DNA of 64,000 bases, taken from positions 1 to 64,000 of the forward strand of contig NZ_SEMC01000012.1 in NCBI RefSeq assembly GCF_004153195.1, written 5' to 3'. The DNA comes from Sporolactobacillus sp. THM19-2 (GTDB lineage Bacteria; Bacillota; Bacilli; Bacillales; Sporolactobacillaceae). The translations under genes and the position numbers were made by a program. Position 1 is the first letter of the stretch, and each line of letters begins with the position of its first letter. The notes beneath the pieces are model-generated. The model saw only the letters and a program-made list of their open reading frames with translations. It had not been told where the DNA came from and searched no databases. Below are positions 1 to 8,355 of this stretch, piece after piece.

Positions 1-1
1 G

Positions 2-58
2 TTTCTGAAAAAACTGCCGTCCAGCTATCGGGAACGGCTGACCAAAGCGGCAGCCTGA
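2..58 (+). CDS. 3' end of an upstream gene (partial)
   Basis: The window opens inside a reading frame that ends FLKKLPSSYRERLTKAAA followed by TGA at 56-58. The fragment is too short to identify. In Bacillus the gene just upstream of the convergent comER is the methyltransferase yqeM, so this could be its C-terminus, but that rests only on gene order. Another frame stays open to a TAA at 61-63, so the choice of frame is itself uncertain. Confidence 0.3.
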   Translation, partial: FLKKLPSSYRERLTKAAA

Positions 59-221
59 GCTAATTTATCCAGGAAGAACATAGAACCAGCAAGGAACAGG
101 GACACTTTTCTATCTTTCAAGTTTTAGTTTATATTCTATTCAATAAATCGTCACATTTTCAGGCAGGAAACCCGATCGCCTGAACCGAACAGATATTAAG
201 AAAGGCAGCGGGCCTGAGCCA

Positions 222-1052
222 TTAATCATCCAGCACCTTAAACTGAGGGTCTACTTTCTGATGATCTTCAATAAATTTTTTCTGTGTTGCTGCGAACAGA
301 CGGTTAAATTCGGAATGATAGGCCTGTTCCAGAATATTCAGACCCACGCCTGTGACGCCCCCTTCGACAGTAACCTTTTTTCTGAGTTCAGAAAGAGAAT
401 AAGAGTTATCCTCCAGCAGCCTGCCGAACCCGATAATCATTTCCGTGACCAGCTGACTGGCCTCTTTTCGGGAAACAGATGTTGTCTCAACTGCCCCATC
501 AATCATCTTTTCAAGAAAAAAAGACAGGAATGCAGGACCGCAGCTGGACAGATCTGATGCAACGCGGATATTTTCTTCATTGATCTCAACAGGTTTCGAA
601 AAATTCCCCAAAAGGTTCCATAGCTTAAATTTTTGAAAATCAGTCATTCGTGTACCAAACGTAACCAGCGTGTTACCGCTCAGTCCTTCATTCACAATAC
701 TGGGGATGACTCTTGCCACCTGGCAGGGGATCAGTTTTTCCAGTTGCGGAACCGATATCGGACTGGTGACAGATATCACAAGCTGATCTGTATGCCACAG
801 ACTGCGCAGCGGTTCCAGCAATGGGAAGAATTGCAGCGGTTTGACGCAAATCACAATGATGTCTGACGAATGAATCGTCTCTTCCGCGGATCTGCAGACG
901 TTTACACCTTGATATTTTTCAGCCACAGCAAGTGCTTTTTCACGGGTCTGGTTCATGACGTATATGTTTTTTGGCTTGACGGATTTACTGTTAATGAACG
1001 CACCGACGATCAGCGATCCAATCGTTCCGGTACCAATCACGCCGATCCTCAT
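222..1052 (-). CDS. comER: ComER, pyrroline-5-carboxylate reductase-like protein
   Basis: A 276-residue protein of the P5C reductase (ProC) fold. The N-terminus MRIGVIGTGTIGS is the dinucleotide-binding glycine loop, and the C-terminal part carries the helical dimerisation region, with SSCGPAFLSFFLEKM and VTVEGGVTGVGL as the substrate-loop equivalents. In B. subtilis comER is transcribed divergently from comEA-EB-EC, exactly as here, with 115 bp between the start codons. A GAGGTG ribosome site precedes the ATG. ComER is not needed for transformation in B. subtilis. A role in sporulation or biofilm timing has been proposed in the literature, and true P5C reductase activity is unproven. Confidence 0.88.
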   Translation of the reverse strand: MRIGVIGTGTIGSLIVGAFINSKSVKPKNIYVMNQTREKALAVAEKYQGVNVCRSAEETIHSSDIIVICVKPLQFFPLLEPLRSLWHTDQLVISVTSPISVPQLEKLIPCQVARVIPSIVNEGLSGNTLVTFGTRMTDFQKFKLWNLLGNFSKPVEINEENIRVASDLSSCGPAFLSFFLEKMIDGAVETTSVSRKEASQLVTEMIIGFGRLLEDNSYSLSELRKKVTVEGGVTGVGLNILEQAYHSEFNRLFAATQKKFIEDHQKVDPQFKVLDD

Positions 1053-1167
1053 TCTTTCACCTCATTCTGTTCGTTATCCTTCTGAAACTTTATGAACAGA
1101 ATTCATGAAATATGTATATTCGGCTGGATCCTGCTGTCGGTGTATTTTTTCAGAATGGATGTGACGT

Positions 1168-1821
1168 ATGGAAAAAATATGGAGAGATCACAAGTTCATG
1201 ATCATTCTGCTGATCATCGTCGCCTGTCTGTCACTTTTTTTCGCGTACAGGCATTTCAGTGGTTTGAAAGCCGCAGAAGCATTAAAGACGCAGGACATTT
1301 TTGATCAGACTCAGGAATCGAAAACAGCGGAGGCAGGCCGTCCCGAGCAGAAAACGCCGGTAAACGAAATTGTTGTGGACATCAAAGGTGAGGTAAACCG
1401 GCCGGGCATATACCGGATGAAGGAGACAGAAAGGGTCAGTGACGCGATCAACCGGGCGGGAGGATTAACGAAGAAAGCAGACGAGGAGCAAATTAATCTG
1501 GCACAAAAGGTCGTCGACGAGATGGTTATTTATATTCCGGAAAAGGGGGAAAAGCCGCCTGAAGGTATACCTGTGGCGCCGACAGCTCCGGCTCAGGCGC
1601 CTTCGAGTGGTGAAGAAAGTCCGGGCCAGAAGGTGAACGTCAACACGGCAGATGAACAGACTTTGCAGAACCTTCCGGGTATCGGGCCATCCAAGGCGAA
1701 AGCGATTATTCAATACCGGCAGGAAAAAGGGCCCTTTAAGTCGCTGGAGGAGCTAACAGAAGTTTCCGGCATCGGAGAAAAGTCGCTGGAACAGATCAAA
1801 CCCTCTGCAACCCTTCACTGA
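1168..1821 (+). CDS. comEA: ComEA, competence DNA receptor
   Basis: A 217-residue membrane-anchored DNA-binding protein of the competence pseudopilus pathway. It has an N-terminal transmembrane segment (about residues 10-28) and a SLBB-type domain with VDIKGEVNRPGIY and AINRAGGLT (about 70-125). A Pro/Ala-rich linker follows, then a C-terminal double helix-hairpin-helix domain with VNVNTADEQTLQNLPGIG and LTEVSGIGEKS that binds duplex DNA non-specifically. It is the first gene of a comEA-EB-EC run divergent from comER. The ribosome site (GGATGTGA) is weak. In B. subtilis the operon is activated by ComK, but I could not identify a convincing K-box in the short intergenic region. Confidence 0.92.
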   Translation: MEKIWRDHKFMIILLIIVACLSLFFAYRHFSGLKAAEALKTQDIFDQTQESKTAEAGRPEQKTPVNEIVVDIKGEVNRPGIYRMKETERVSDAINRAGGLTKKADEEQINLAQKVVDEMVIYIPEKGEKPPEGIPVAPTAPAQAPSSGEESPGQKVNVNTADEQTLQNLPGIGPSKAKAIIQYRQEKGPFKSLEELTEVSGIGEKSLEQIKPSATLH

Positions 1822-1928
1822 TTACAGGTATTGAGCACGAACTGTTCATCGGAAGAATACGATTTTTCAGTATTCATTTGATAAAATAAGATACAGAATG
1901 AAAACCCAAAAGATGGAGGAATGTCTCG

Positions 1929-2504
1929 ATGAACAGACTATCCTGGGATGAATATTTTATGGCGCAAAGTCATTTACTGGCGTCACGCAGCACATGTACA
2001 CGGCTTGTGGTCGGTGCAACCATTGTCCGTGACAGACGGATCATCGCCGGAGGCTATAATGGATCTATTTCCGGTGGTGTCCATTGTATTGATGAAGGAT
2101 GCTACGTCGTGGACGGACACTGTGTACGCACCATTCATGCAGAAATGAATGCCATCCTGCAATGTGCCAAATTCGGCGAGCCGACTGACGGTGCGGAGAT
2201 TTATGTCACGCATTATCCCTGTCTGCCCTGTTCGAAGGCGATTATTCAGGCGGGAATCCGGCGCGTCTATTATACAAATGATTACCGGAATGATCCTTAT
2301 GCGGGAAAACTGTACCGCCAGGCAGGGGTAGAAGTGAAAAAAGTACCCTTTCGTCATATTTTTGACAGGACAGGTAAAGAGGATGAGAAGCAGCTTAACT
2401 TTGTGGAATCCGTGCTTCATCAGCTGAAGATCCGCGGGGCAGGGGAAGAAGAGTTGCGCCATTTCAGGGATCAGGAAAAACGGTTATTTCATCACAGCAC
2501 ATGA
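1929..2504 (+). CDS. comEB: ComEB, deoxycytidylate deaminase family
   Basis: A 191-residue zinc-dependent dCMP/cytidine deaminase. The zinc-binding HAE motif is in TIHAEMNAILQ and the paired cysteines are in YPCLPCSKAIIQAG. In the family this converts dCMP to dUMP. In B. subtilis the comEB coding sequence is not required for transformation, although the protein has been linked to localising ComGA. The stop codon overlaps the comEC start (ATGA), so the two are translationally coupled. An AGATGGAGGAATG ribosome site precedes the ATG. Confidence 0.9.
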   Translation: MNRLSWDEYFMAQSHLLASRSTCTRLVVGATIVRDRRIIAGGYNGSISGGVHCIDEGCYVVDGHCVRTIHAEMNAILQCAKFGEPTDGAEIYVTHYPCLPCSKAIIQAGIRRVYYTNDYRNDPYAGKLYRQAGVEVKKVPFRHIFDRTGKEDEKQLNFVESVLHQLKIRGAGEEELRHFRDQEKRLFHHST

Positions 2505-4825
2505 TCACGCTGACCTCAAAATGGCATCTGGCAGCTTTTTGTGCCTGCCTGTCGGCCTGGGCCGCAGCAGGAACGCAGCCTGCTGTACCGCTTGTTCTTC
2601 TCGCCTGTTACGGAATCTTTCTCTGCATCAGGAAAAAGTTCCTGATGCTGGGCGCTCTGACCGTTATCGGTGTTGCAGTTGCAGCGGATGTCTTTTTTTT
2701 CCAAATCAATGCATCCGGTCTCTCTCCACGGCAGAACCTGTTGACCGGTAAAATAAGGGAGATCCCCGTCATTGATGGTGACCGGCTTCGTTACATTCTG
2801 GAGACGCCTTCACACGAAGCAGTCCTTGTTACATACAGGATACGTACTGAGACAGAGAAGGAGCAACTAAAGCGCGGACTTATGCCCGGACTCGTCTGCC
2901 GCGTATCCGGGGTTCTCGACCGGCCCGCTCTCCCGACAAATTTCTATGCCTTTAATTACAGGGATTATCTTGAAAAGCATCATATTTTCCGGGAACTTCA
3001 GGCGGACGGGCCACCGGTGATTATCCACGACCGCGCCTCGCCGGTGGATGACCTGAAACGGTTTCGGCAGCATCAGGTGGACCGGATATACAGCCTGTTT
3101 TCACCGACTGCGGCCGGGATGATTAATGCCCTGATTTTCGGGGAAGACCAGGCATTTGATTCGAACCTGTCCAATGCCTATCAATTATTTGGTCTGGTGC
3201 ACCTGCTTGTCGTCTCGGGGATGCACATTGCCGTCATTTTTGGTTGTCTGTATTTTGTACTGAAAAGAATCGGTATGGTTCGGGAGCATATCTCAGTTCT
3301 CATTATGTTTCTGATTCCACTGTATGCGGTTGTTACTGGGGCAGAGCCTTCTGTTGTCAGATCGGCTCTGACTGCCTGCCTGTTACTTGGATCAGTCCTG
3401 CTGAAGTGTCATAAACTTCTGATTACGGACGTCCTCAGTCTGTCCTGCCTGATGATGATCTTTTTTGACCCTTATGTCGTGTTTGACATCGGCTTTCAAC
3501 TATCGTTCACTGTGACTTTTATGGTGATCTTATGTGCCCCGATCATCAATCAGAAATATCGATCCCCACTCACCCGGGTCTTTATGATGGCTGTAATGAG
3601 TGAATTAGCTGCTTTTCCATTTGCAGTCTATCAGTTTTATCAGTTGTCATTCACCGGATTTTTTCTCAGCATCTTTTTTGTTCCGTTTATTACTTTAATT
3701 ATTCTTCCTGTGGCTGCCGTGTCTTATTTTATGACGCTCTTTTCCGTATCGTTTGCTCCGGTCATGTCGTCATTTATGGACAGCCTTCTGCTCGTGCCCC
3801 ACAATATTCTGCTCTACCTTTACCATCATCCGGTTCTTGACCTGAATTATGGAGCGATGGCCCCGTGGATGCTTGCCTGTTCTGTGGTCTTATTTGCCGT
3901 TGCCCTTATTCTGTGGGAAAGTCGGCAGAATAAATCGGCTTTGTGTTACCCCATCGGATCCTTCCTGGTGGTTTATCTTCTGGTATATGGCGCAGATCTG
4001 ATAAACCCCCTGGGCTCAGTTACTTTTCTTGATGTGGGTCAGGGTGACAGTATCTTGATCCGGCTGCCGCACAGACAGGGAAATATTTTAATTGACAGTG
4101 GCGGGACACCGGTTTTTTCTCAGGAGAAATGGCGCATAAAGAATCATCCCTTTGAAGTCGGAAGAGATGTCGTTCTCCATGAGCTGAGAGCGATGCGGAT
4201 CAATAAACTTGATGTTGTCGTTCTGACACATAGAGATCATGATCACGTCGGTGGTATGGAGAGCCTTGTGGGATCGATACCCATAAAAAGCATGCTTGTC
4301 AGTCCATATTTTGACCCGGATGGGAAGGATATCGCATGGTTCGAAAGGGCTGTCCGGGAGGGGACACAACTGGCCTCAGTCAGATCCCGGGATACATTCA
4401 CAACAGGGGATCATCCATTTACTGTGATGGCCCGTCTGGATCGATCCGCGGAAAGTAATGACAATTCCGTCGTGATCTTTACCGAACTTGGCCGAAAAAA
4501 ATGGCTGTTCACCGGAGATCTGTCTGTTCACGGTGAAAGAGATTTATTAGCACAATTCCCGGCTTTGCATGTAGATATACTCAAACTCGGGCACCATGGC
4601 AGCCGGACATCTACTTCGGAGCTGTTGCTGCAGTCGGTCCGGCCGTCTGTCGGTATCGTTTCAGCAGGTAAAAATAATCGATATGGACACCCGCACGCTG
4701 AAGTGCTGGATAAATTGAACAAATACAATATGCGAACGTTGCGAACTGACAGGGACGGAGCCATCCGCTTCTTTTTCAATGACCGGCAGATTCTTCGTAT
4801 CGAAACGGCGGCGATAAAGGATTAA
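2501..4825 (+). CDS. comEC: ComEC, DNA-uptake channel and nuclease-like protein
   Basis: A 774-residue polytopic membrane protein that carries single-stranded DNA across the membrane during transformation. It has an N-terminal hydrophobic segment, a DUF4131/OB-like domain (about 80-170) and a multi-helix competence domain (about 190-500, with LVHLLVVSGMHIAVIFG). The C-terminal metallo-beta-lactamase domain begins near FLDVGQGDSILIRLP and contains THRDHDHVGGM and LGHHGSRTS, the metal-binding signature of the proposed uptake nuclease. Its length is normal for the family. It overlaps comEB by 4 bp and is followed by a terminator, so comEA-EB-EC looks like one transcription unit. Confidence 0.93.
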   Translation: MITLTSKWHLAAFCACLSAWAAAGTQPAVPLVLLACYGIFLCIRKKFLMLGALTVIGVAVAADVFFFQINASGLSPRQNLLTGKIREIPVIDGDRLRYILETPSHEAVLVTYRIRTETEKEQLKRGLMPGLVCRVSGVLDRPALPTNFYAFNYRDYLEKHHIFRELQADGPPVIIHDRASPVDDLKRFRQHQVDRIYSLFSPTAAGMINALIFGEDQAFDSNLSNAYQLFGLVHLLVVSGMHIAVIFGCLYFVLKRIGMVREHISVLIMFLIPLYAVVTGAEPSVVRSALTACLLLGSVLLKCHKLLITDVLSLSCLMMIFFDPYVVFDIGFQLSFTVTFMVILCAPIINQKYRSPLTRVFMMAVMSELAAFPFAVYQFYQLSFTGFFLSIFFVPFITLIILPVAAVSYFMTLFSVSFAPVMSSFMDSLLLVPHNILLYLYHHPVLDLNYGAMAPWMLACSVVLFAVALILWESRQNKSALCYPIGSFLVVYLLVYGADLINPLGSVTFLDVGQGDSILIRLPHRQGNILIDSGGTPVFSQEKWRIKNHPFEVGRDVVLHELRAMRINKLDVVVLTHRDHDHVGGMESLVGSIPIKSMLVSPYFDPDGKDIAWFERAVREGTQLASVRSRDTFTTGDHPFTVMARLDRSAESNDNSVVIFTELGRKKWLFTGDLSVHGERDLLAQFPALHVDILKLGHHGSRTSTSELLLQSVRPSVGIVSAGKNNRYGHPHAEVLDKLNKYNMRTLRTDRDGAIRFFFNDRQILRIETAAIKD

Positions 4826-4965
4826 GTGTGATTTTCCATAATTTTTCCCGGCTGTCATACGTTGTCACCCATAGTTTGCACCGACATAGGATAACATAGA
4901 AACAGAATCGAGCATCGTCCTGCCGGCGCTATCCTAGGTTTCGCCCGCAGACGTTCATATAAATC

Positions 4966-4994
4966 AGGGCGGCTTGAAAAAGCTGCCCTTTTCC
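4966..4994 (+). terminator. Rho-independent terminator after comEC
   Basis: A ten-pair hairpin (4966-4975 with 4980-4989, loop GAAA; one G-T pair) is followed by TTTTCCTT. It lies about 140 bp downstream of the comEC stop. The 220-bp gap between comEC and holA shows no other gene; the small yqzM of B. subtilis was looked for and not seen. Confidence 0.7.
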
Positions 4995-5049
4995 TTCTTG
5001 CCAGAAAATCGCTCAGACGGTAAAGTAGTGATAGAGAGGGGCGGTGAAC

Positions 5050-6075
5050 ATGGTTAAAGCCAAAAACGCTGATTTGTCGATTCAAAAGCCCCTTGCACCC
5101 GTCTATCTTCTGTTCGGAAAGCAGGATTATCTGATTCGTCTGATGGAAAAAAATCTGATCAATGAAGCACTTGAGGGCGAAGACCGTGATTTTAATCTAT
5201 CCACGTATGATATGCTCAAAGTATCACTTGAGACCGCGCTGGAGGATGCTGATACGATTCCTTTTCTGGGTGAAAAAAAGGCAGTCATACTCGAAAATTC
5301 CTATTTTCTGGCATCTGAACGAGCCAAGCCGAAAGTGGAACAAAATCCGAAAAAACTGGAACAGTACCTCCAGAATCCTTCGCCCGGGACCGTATTGCTT
5401 CTCGTTGCCCCTTATGAAAAACTGGACCGGAGAAAAAAGCTTGTTAAAACTCTTGAAAAATCGGCGCGGGTCTATGAACTGAACGGATTATCCGATCACA
5501 CTCTGTATCAGATTCTCAGCCAGATTGTTGCTTCGTATGGTGCCGTCTACACAAAAAGCGGTCATGAACAGCTGGTTGCTTCTGTGGGGACAGACCTGGC
5601 CCGGCTGGCCAGCGAAGCCGGAAAATGCGCGCTGTACTGTGGACGGGAGCGTCCTGTTGACCGGGAGGTTGTCCTTGAGATCTGTTCAAGATCACTGGAG
5701 ACAAATGTCTTTTTGCTTGTCAATAAAGTGATGCAGAAAAAGACAGCAGAAGCGCTGCATCTGGTTCATGAACTGATCAGTATGAAAGAGGAGCCGCTTA
5801 AGCTGCTCGCCCTCCTGGAGCGGCAATTTCGGATTACCTATCAGGTTGCCTGTTATCGGGATGCGGGGTTTACTCAGAGAAGTATTGCCGGAAAAATCGG
5901 TGTGCATCCGTACGCAGTGAAACTTGCGGGCGAACAGACGCGTTTGTATACACCATCTATGTTGAAGTATGCTCTGGAAAAATGTACAGAAACGGATTAT
6001 CAGATAAAAACGGGACAGGCTGACAAAATTCTTGCCCTTGAACTACTTATTCACAGGATATCAGAGACATCGTGA
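5050..6075 (+). CDS. holA: DNA polymerase III subunit delta
   Basis: A 341-residue HolA (YqeN) protein, the delta subunit that opens the sliding clamp within the clamp-loader complex. Seen: the N-terminal PVYLLFGKQDYLIRLMEKNL segment, the degenerate AAA+ region with VLLLVAPYEKLDRRKKLVK, and the C-terminal collar with LKLLALLERQFRITYQ. The ATG at 5050 is preferred over the GTG at 5044 because GAGAGGGG ends 8 bases before it. It converges on rpsT with a shared terminator, as in B. subtilis. Confidence 0.9.
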   Translation: MVKAKNADLSIQKPLAPVYLLFGKQDYLIRLMEKNLINEALEGEDRDFNLSTYDMLKVSLETALEDADTIPFLGEKKAVILENSYFLASERAKPKVEQNPKKLEQYLQNPSPGTVLLLVAPYEKLDRRKKLVKTLEKSARVYELNGLSDHTLYQILSQIVASYGAVYTKSGHEQLVASVGTDLARLASEAGKCALYCGRERPVDREVVLEICSRSLETNVFLLVNKVMQKKTAEALHLVHELISMKEEPLKLLALLERQFRITYQVACYRDAGFTQRSIAGKIGVHPYAVKLAGEQTRLYTPSMLKYALEKCTETDYQIKTGQADKILALELLIHRISETS

Positions 6076-6086
6076 AATCGGGTAAA

Positions 6087-6119
6087 AAAAAGATCCGCCG
6101 GCTGGCGGATCTTTTTTTA
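6087..6119. terminator. Bidirectional terminator between holA and rpsT
   Basis: A perfect nine-pair GC-rich hairpin (AGATCCGCC, loop GGCT, GGCGGATCT) is flanked by A7 on the left and T7 on the right. It can therefore end transcription from both converging genes. Confidence 0.9.
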
Positions 6120-6127
6120 TTCCCTCT

Positions 6128-6394
6128 TTATGCATTGAGACCGTTCAGTTTTCTGGACAGCCGTGCTTTTTCATTGGCTGCCTTATTTTTGTGAATCAAA
6201 CCTTTATTTGCAGCTTTATCAACTTTGGTCGTTGCGGCCAGAAAAGCAGCTTTTGCACCTTCAACATCCTGATCATCAACTTTTGAGTTAAATGATCTGA
6301 TCGCTGTGCGCATGGCAGACTTTATCTGCACATTGTGCAGACGATTGGCTTCGCTTGTTTTTACGCGTTTAATGGCTGATTTAATGTTAGGCAT
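6128..6394 (-). CDS. rpsT: 30S ribosomal protein S20
   Basis: An 88-residue S20 protein that binds 16S rRNA. The conserved N-terminus MPNIKSAIKRVKTSEANRLHN and the C-terminal GLIHKNKAANEKARLSRKLN are both visible. The ATG at 6394 is preceded by GGAGGTG at good spacing. An in-frame upstream ATG would add 15 residues that do not belong to the family. It is transcribed against holA and gpr, as in B. subtilis. Confidence 0.96.
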   Translation of the reverse strand: MPNIKSAIKRVKTSEANRLHNVQIKSAMRTAIRSFNSKVDDQDVEGAKAAFLAATTKVDKAANKGLIHKNKAANEKARLSRKLNGLNA

Positions 6395-6610
6395 TCCGTT
6401 CACCTCCAAATCATGAAATTCCCGGCCAGGCATAATCAAAAGGCTGCAGGAACGGCGATGGTCCCGGAAATGCAGCCATAATACCTTACGTGATTCATAC
6501 TGACAAAGTGTATTGTATCAAAGCCCGTTTGCTTTTGCAATGTATGAATGAAATTTTGAAGAAGGAACATCCTTTGAATAGACAGGAAAGACAGGACGGA
6601 GGAATCATCA

Positions 6611-7693
6611 ATGGAAAACGCTCTGGATATAAAATATTATGGCGTGCGTACAGACCTTGCCATCGAATCAGGTGTAAAAAAGGGTTCAGGACTAAATGGG
6701 GTGACAATGGATGAAAAGGTTGAAGATGGAATAAACATAACCCGGATGAGGATTCATCCTGATGCAGCTGCGTCAATTCGAAAAAAACCAGGACTGTATC
6801 TGACCTTTGAGGCAAAATTACTGAGGTCCGGAGACACAGAAGCAGAGGAAAAAGCAGAGAAAGTTTTTGCCCGTTACTTTGCGCAATTTCTAAAGGACCT
6901 CAATATTTCTCATGATGCCACCTGCCTGGTGGTTGGCCTTGGGAACTGGAAAGTGACCCCGGACGCTCTCGGGCCGGCGGTTGTGGAAAATGTCCTTGTC
7001 ACGAAGCACCTTTTTGATCTCCAGCCGCAGAATGTGCAAAAAGGATATCGGCCGGTAAGTGCCATAACGCCGGGTGTTATGGGAGTAACAGGAATTGAAA
7101 CGAGCGATATCATCCTCGGTGTGATCGAAAAGACGAAGCCGGATTTTCTGATTGCTGTTGATGCTCTTGCTGCGCGATCGATTGAACGTGTCAATACAAC
7201 CATACAGGTTGCTGACAGCGGCATTCATCCCGGCTCAGGAATCGGAAACAACCGTAAGGAGTTAAGCCGGGACACACTCGGTATTCCGGTCATTGCCGTC
7301 GGTATCCCGACCGTTGTTGATGCTGTCACGATCACCAGTGATGTGCTGGATCTTGTTCTAAGGCATCTCGGGCACCAGATGAACAATACAAGTCCTTCCA
7401 GTTCGCTTGTTCCATCCTTTCTGCCCCCTGGCAGGAAGGAAGACCCCGGATCCTGGCAGATGCCGAGTAAAGAAAACAGGGCTGCCTTTCTTGGCATGGT
7501 CGGCACGTTAAGTACAGAGGAAAAAGAACAGCTGATTCAGGAAGCCCTGGGTGCATCAGGTACCCGGCTGATGGTCACACCGAAGGAGGTTGATTTTTTT
7601 ATTGAGAAGATGGGAAATGTGCTGGCACAGGGACTGAACGCCGCACTTCACAGCCTTGTGAATCAGGAAAATGTCGGGCACTTCACGCATTGA
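6611..7693 (+). CDS. gpr: Germination protease Gpr
   Basis: A 360-residue spore protease that degrades small acid-soluble DNA-binding proteins during germination, releasing amino acids. It is made as an inactive zymogen in the forespore. Seen: VRTDLAIESGVKKG near the N-terminal propeptide, VGLGNWKVTPDALGP, GYRPVSAITPGVMG, DALAARSIERVNTTIQ and SGIHPGSGIGNNRKELS, all strongly conserved in Gpr. The C-terminal half has MVTPKEVDFFIE. In B. subtilis the next gene is spoIIP, but here only 170 bp separate gpr from a yqxA-like gene. In the family, expression depends on the forespore sigma factors; no such promoter was verified here. Confidence 0.96.
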   Translation: MENALDIKYYGVRTDLAIESGVKKGSGLNGVTMDEKVEDGINITRMRIHPDAAASIRKKPGLYLTFEAKLLRSGDTEAEEKAEKVFARYFAQFLKDLNISHDATCLVVGLGNWKVTPDALGPAVVENVLVTKHLFDLQPQNVQKGYRPVSAITPGVMGVTGIETSDIILGVIEKTKPDFLIAVDALAARSIERVNTTIQVADSGIHPGSGIGNNRKELSRDTLGIPVIAVGIPTVVDAVTITSDVLDLVLRHLGHQMNNTSPSSSLVPSFLPPGRKEDPGSWQMPSKENRAAFLGMVGTLSTEEKEQLIQEALGASGTRLMVTPKEVDFFIEKMGNVLAQGLNAALHSLVNQENVGHFTH

Positions 7694-7742
7694 AAGTGGC
7701 GGATATCCATTTGAATTGAATCTGATATGTTTTTTTGGACGG

Positions 7743-7777
7743 CTCCTGCAAGAAAAAGTCTGATGCAGGAGTTTTTT
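7743..7777 (+). terminator. Rho-independent terminator after gpr
   Basis: An eight-pair hairpin (CTCCTGCA with TGCAGGAG, 13-base loop) is followed by TTTTTT. It separates gpr from the next small gene. Confidence 0.85.
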
Positions 7778-7862
7778 CATTTTTGGCACGATCAGGCATG
7801 TTTTTCTTTGAGATTGAATAAAATGGAGTAACAGGACAAGCCAAAAGGAGGAGGGGTTGAAC

Positions 7863-8177
7863 ATGATCAAAAGAGTATTAATCGAAAGTCTGGTGATCTT
7901 TTCCCTCCTTCTGATCTGTGTGCTTTATGGCTCCGTATCCATACGCGAAGCGCAGCATGCGAGTCAAAGCATGACGCCCGCACAGCAGATTGTGATTCCG
8001 GAACCGGAGTCTCCGCCGAATGACACTCCGGCTCTGTATCCGAGTGATTCGCCAGATGAGCCTGAAGAGATCGGGCGCGCGGGAGATTCGATTTCAGAAA
8101 AAATATCAGCCCTTTTCCTGTCTGGTGTCCATTTCATCGCATCCATCGTTGAGCACATCATTCATGTCTTCCTCTGA
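7863..8177 (+). CDS. Small membrane protein at the yqxA position
   Basis: A 104-residue protein with one N-terminal membrane helix (about residues 8-26), a Pro/Asp/Glu-rich middle and a hydrophobic C-terminal helix (ISALFLSGVHFIASIVEHIIHVFL region). This layout and its place before lepA match YqxA (DUF3679) of sporulating Bacillales, whose function is unknown. Sequence similarity is not strong enough to be sure by eye. The ATG at 7863 and a TTG at 7857 are both served by AAAGGAGGAGGGG. The ATG is preferred for its spacing from GAGGGG. Confidence 0.6.
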   Translation: MIKRVLIESLVIFSLLLICVLYGSVSIREAQHASQSMTPAQQIVIPEPESPPNDTPALYPSDSPDEPEEIGRAGDSISEKISALFLSGVHFIASIVEHIIHVFL

Positions 8178-8215
8178 AGCAGCCCCTGCCTGTCTGGCCA
8201 GCCCGCGTTGAAACG

Positions 8216-8257
8216 GCCGGGTGTGATTGTTATAATCATTCATGAACCGGCTTTTTT
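8216..8257 (+). terminator. Terminator between the yqxA-like gene and lepA
   Basis: GCCGG (8216-8220) pairs with CCGGC (8247-8251), with further internal pairing (GTGAT with ATCAT), followed by TTTTTT. The intervening loop is long, so confidence is moderate. Confidence 0.55.
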
Positions 8258-8355
8258 GCACTTTAAGACAGGATCAAAGGATCAAAGTTTTGCAGAAAAA
8301 AGGTTCAGAAAAACCTGTTTAAGCCAGGCTTTTCTTCAGAGCAGGAGGACCATAC

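Noticed and set aside
1053-1167. ComK box between comER and comEA
   Set aside because: No pair of AAAA-N5-TTTT motifs with proper spacing could be found.
4855-5049. yqzM between comEC and holA
   Set aside because: No short frame with the expected membrane helix was found on either strand; the interval holds a terminator only.
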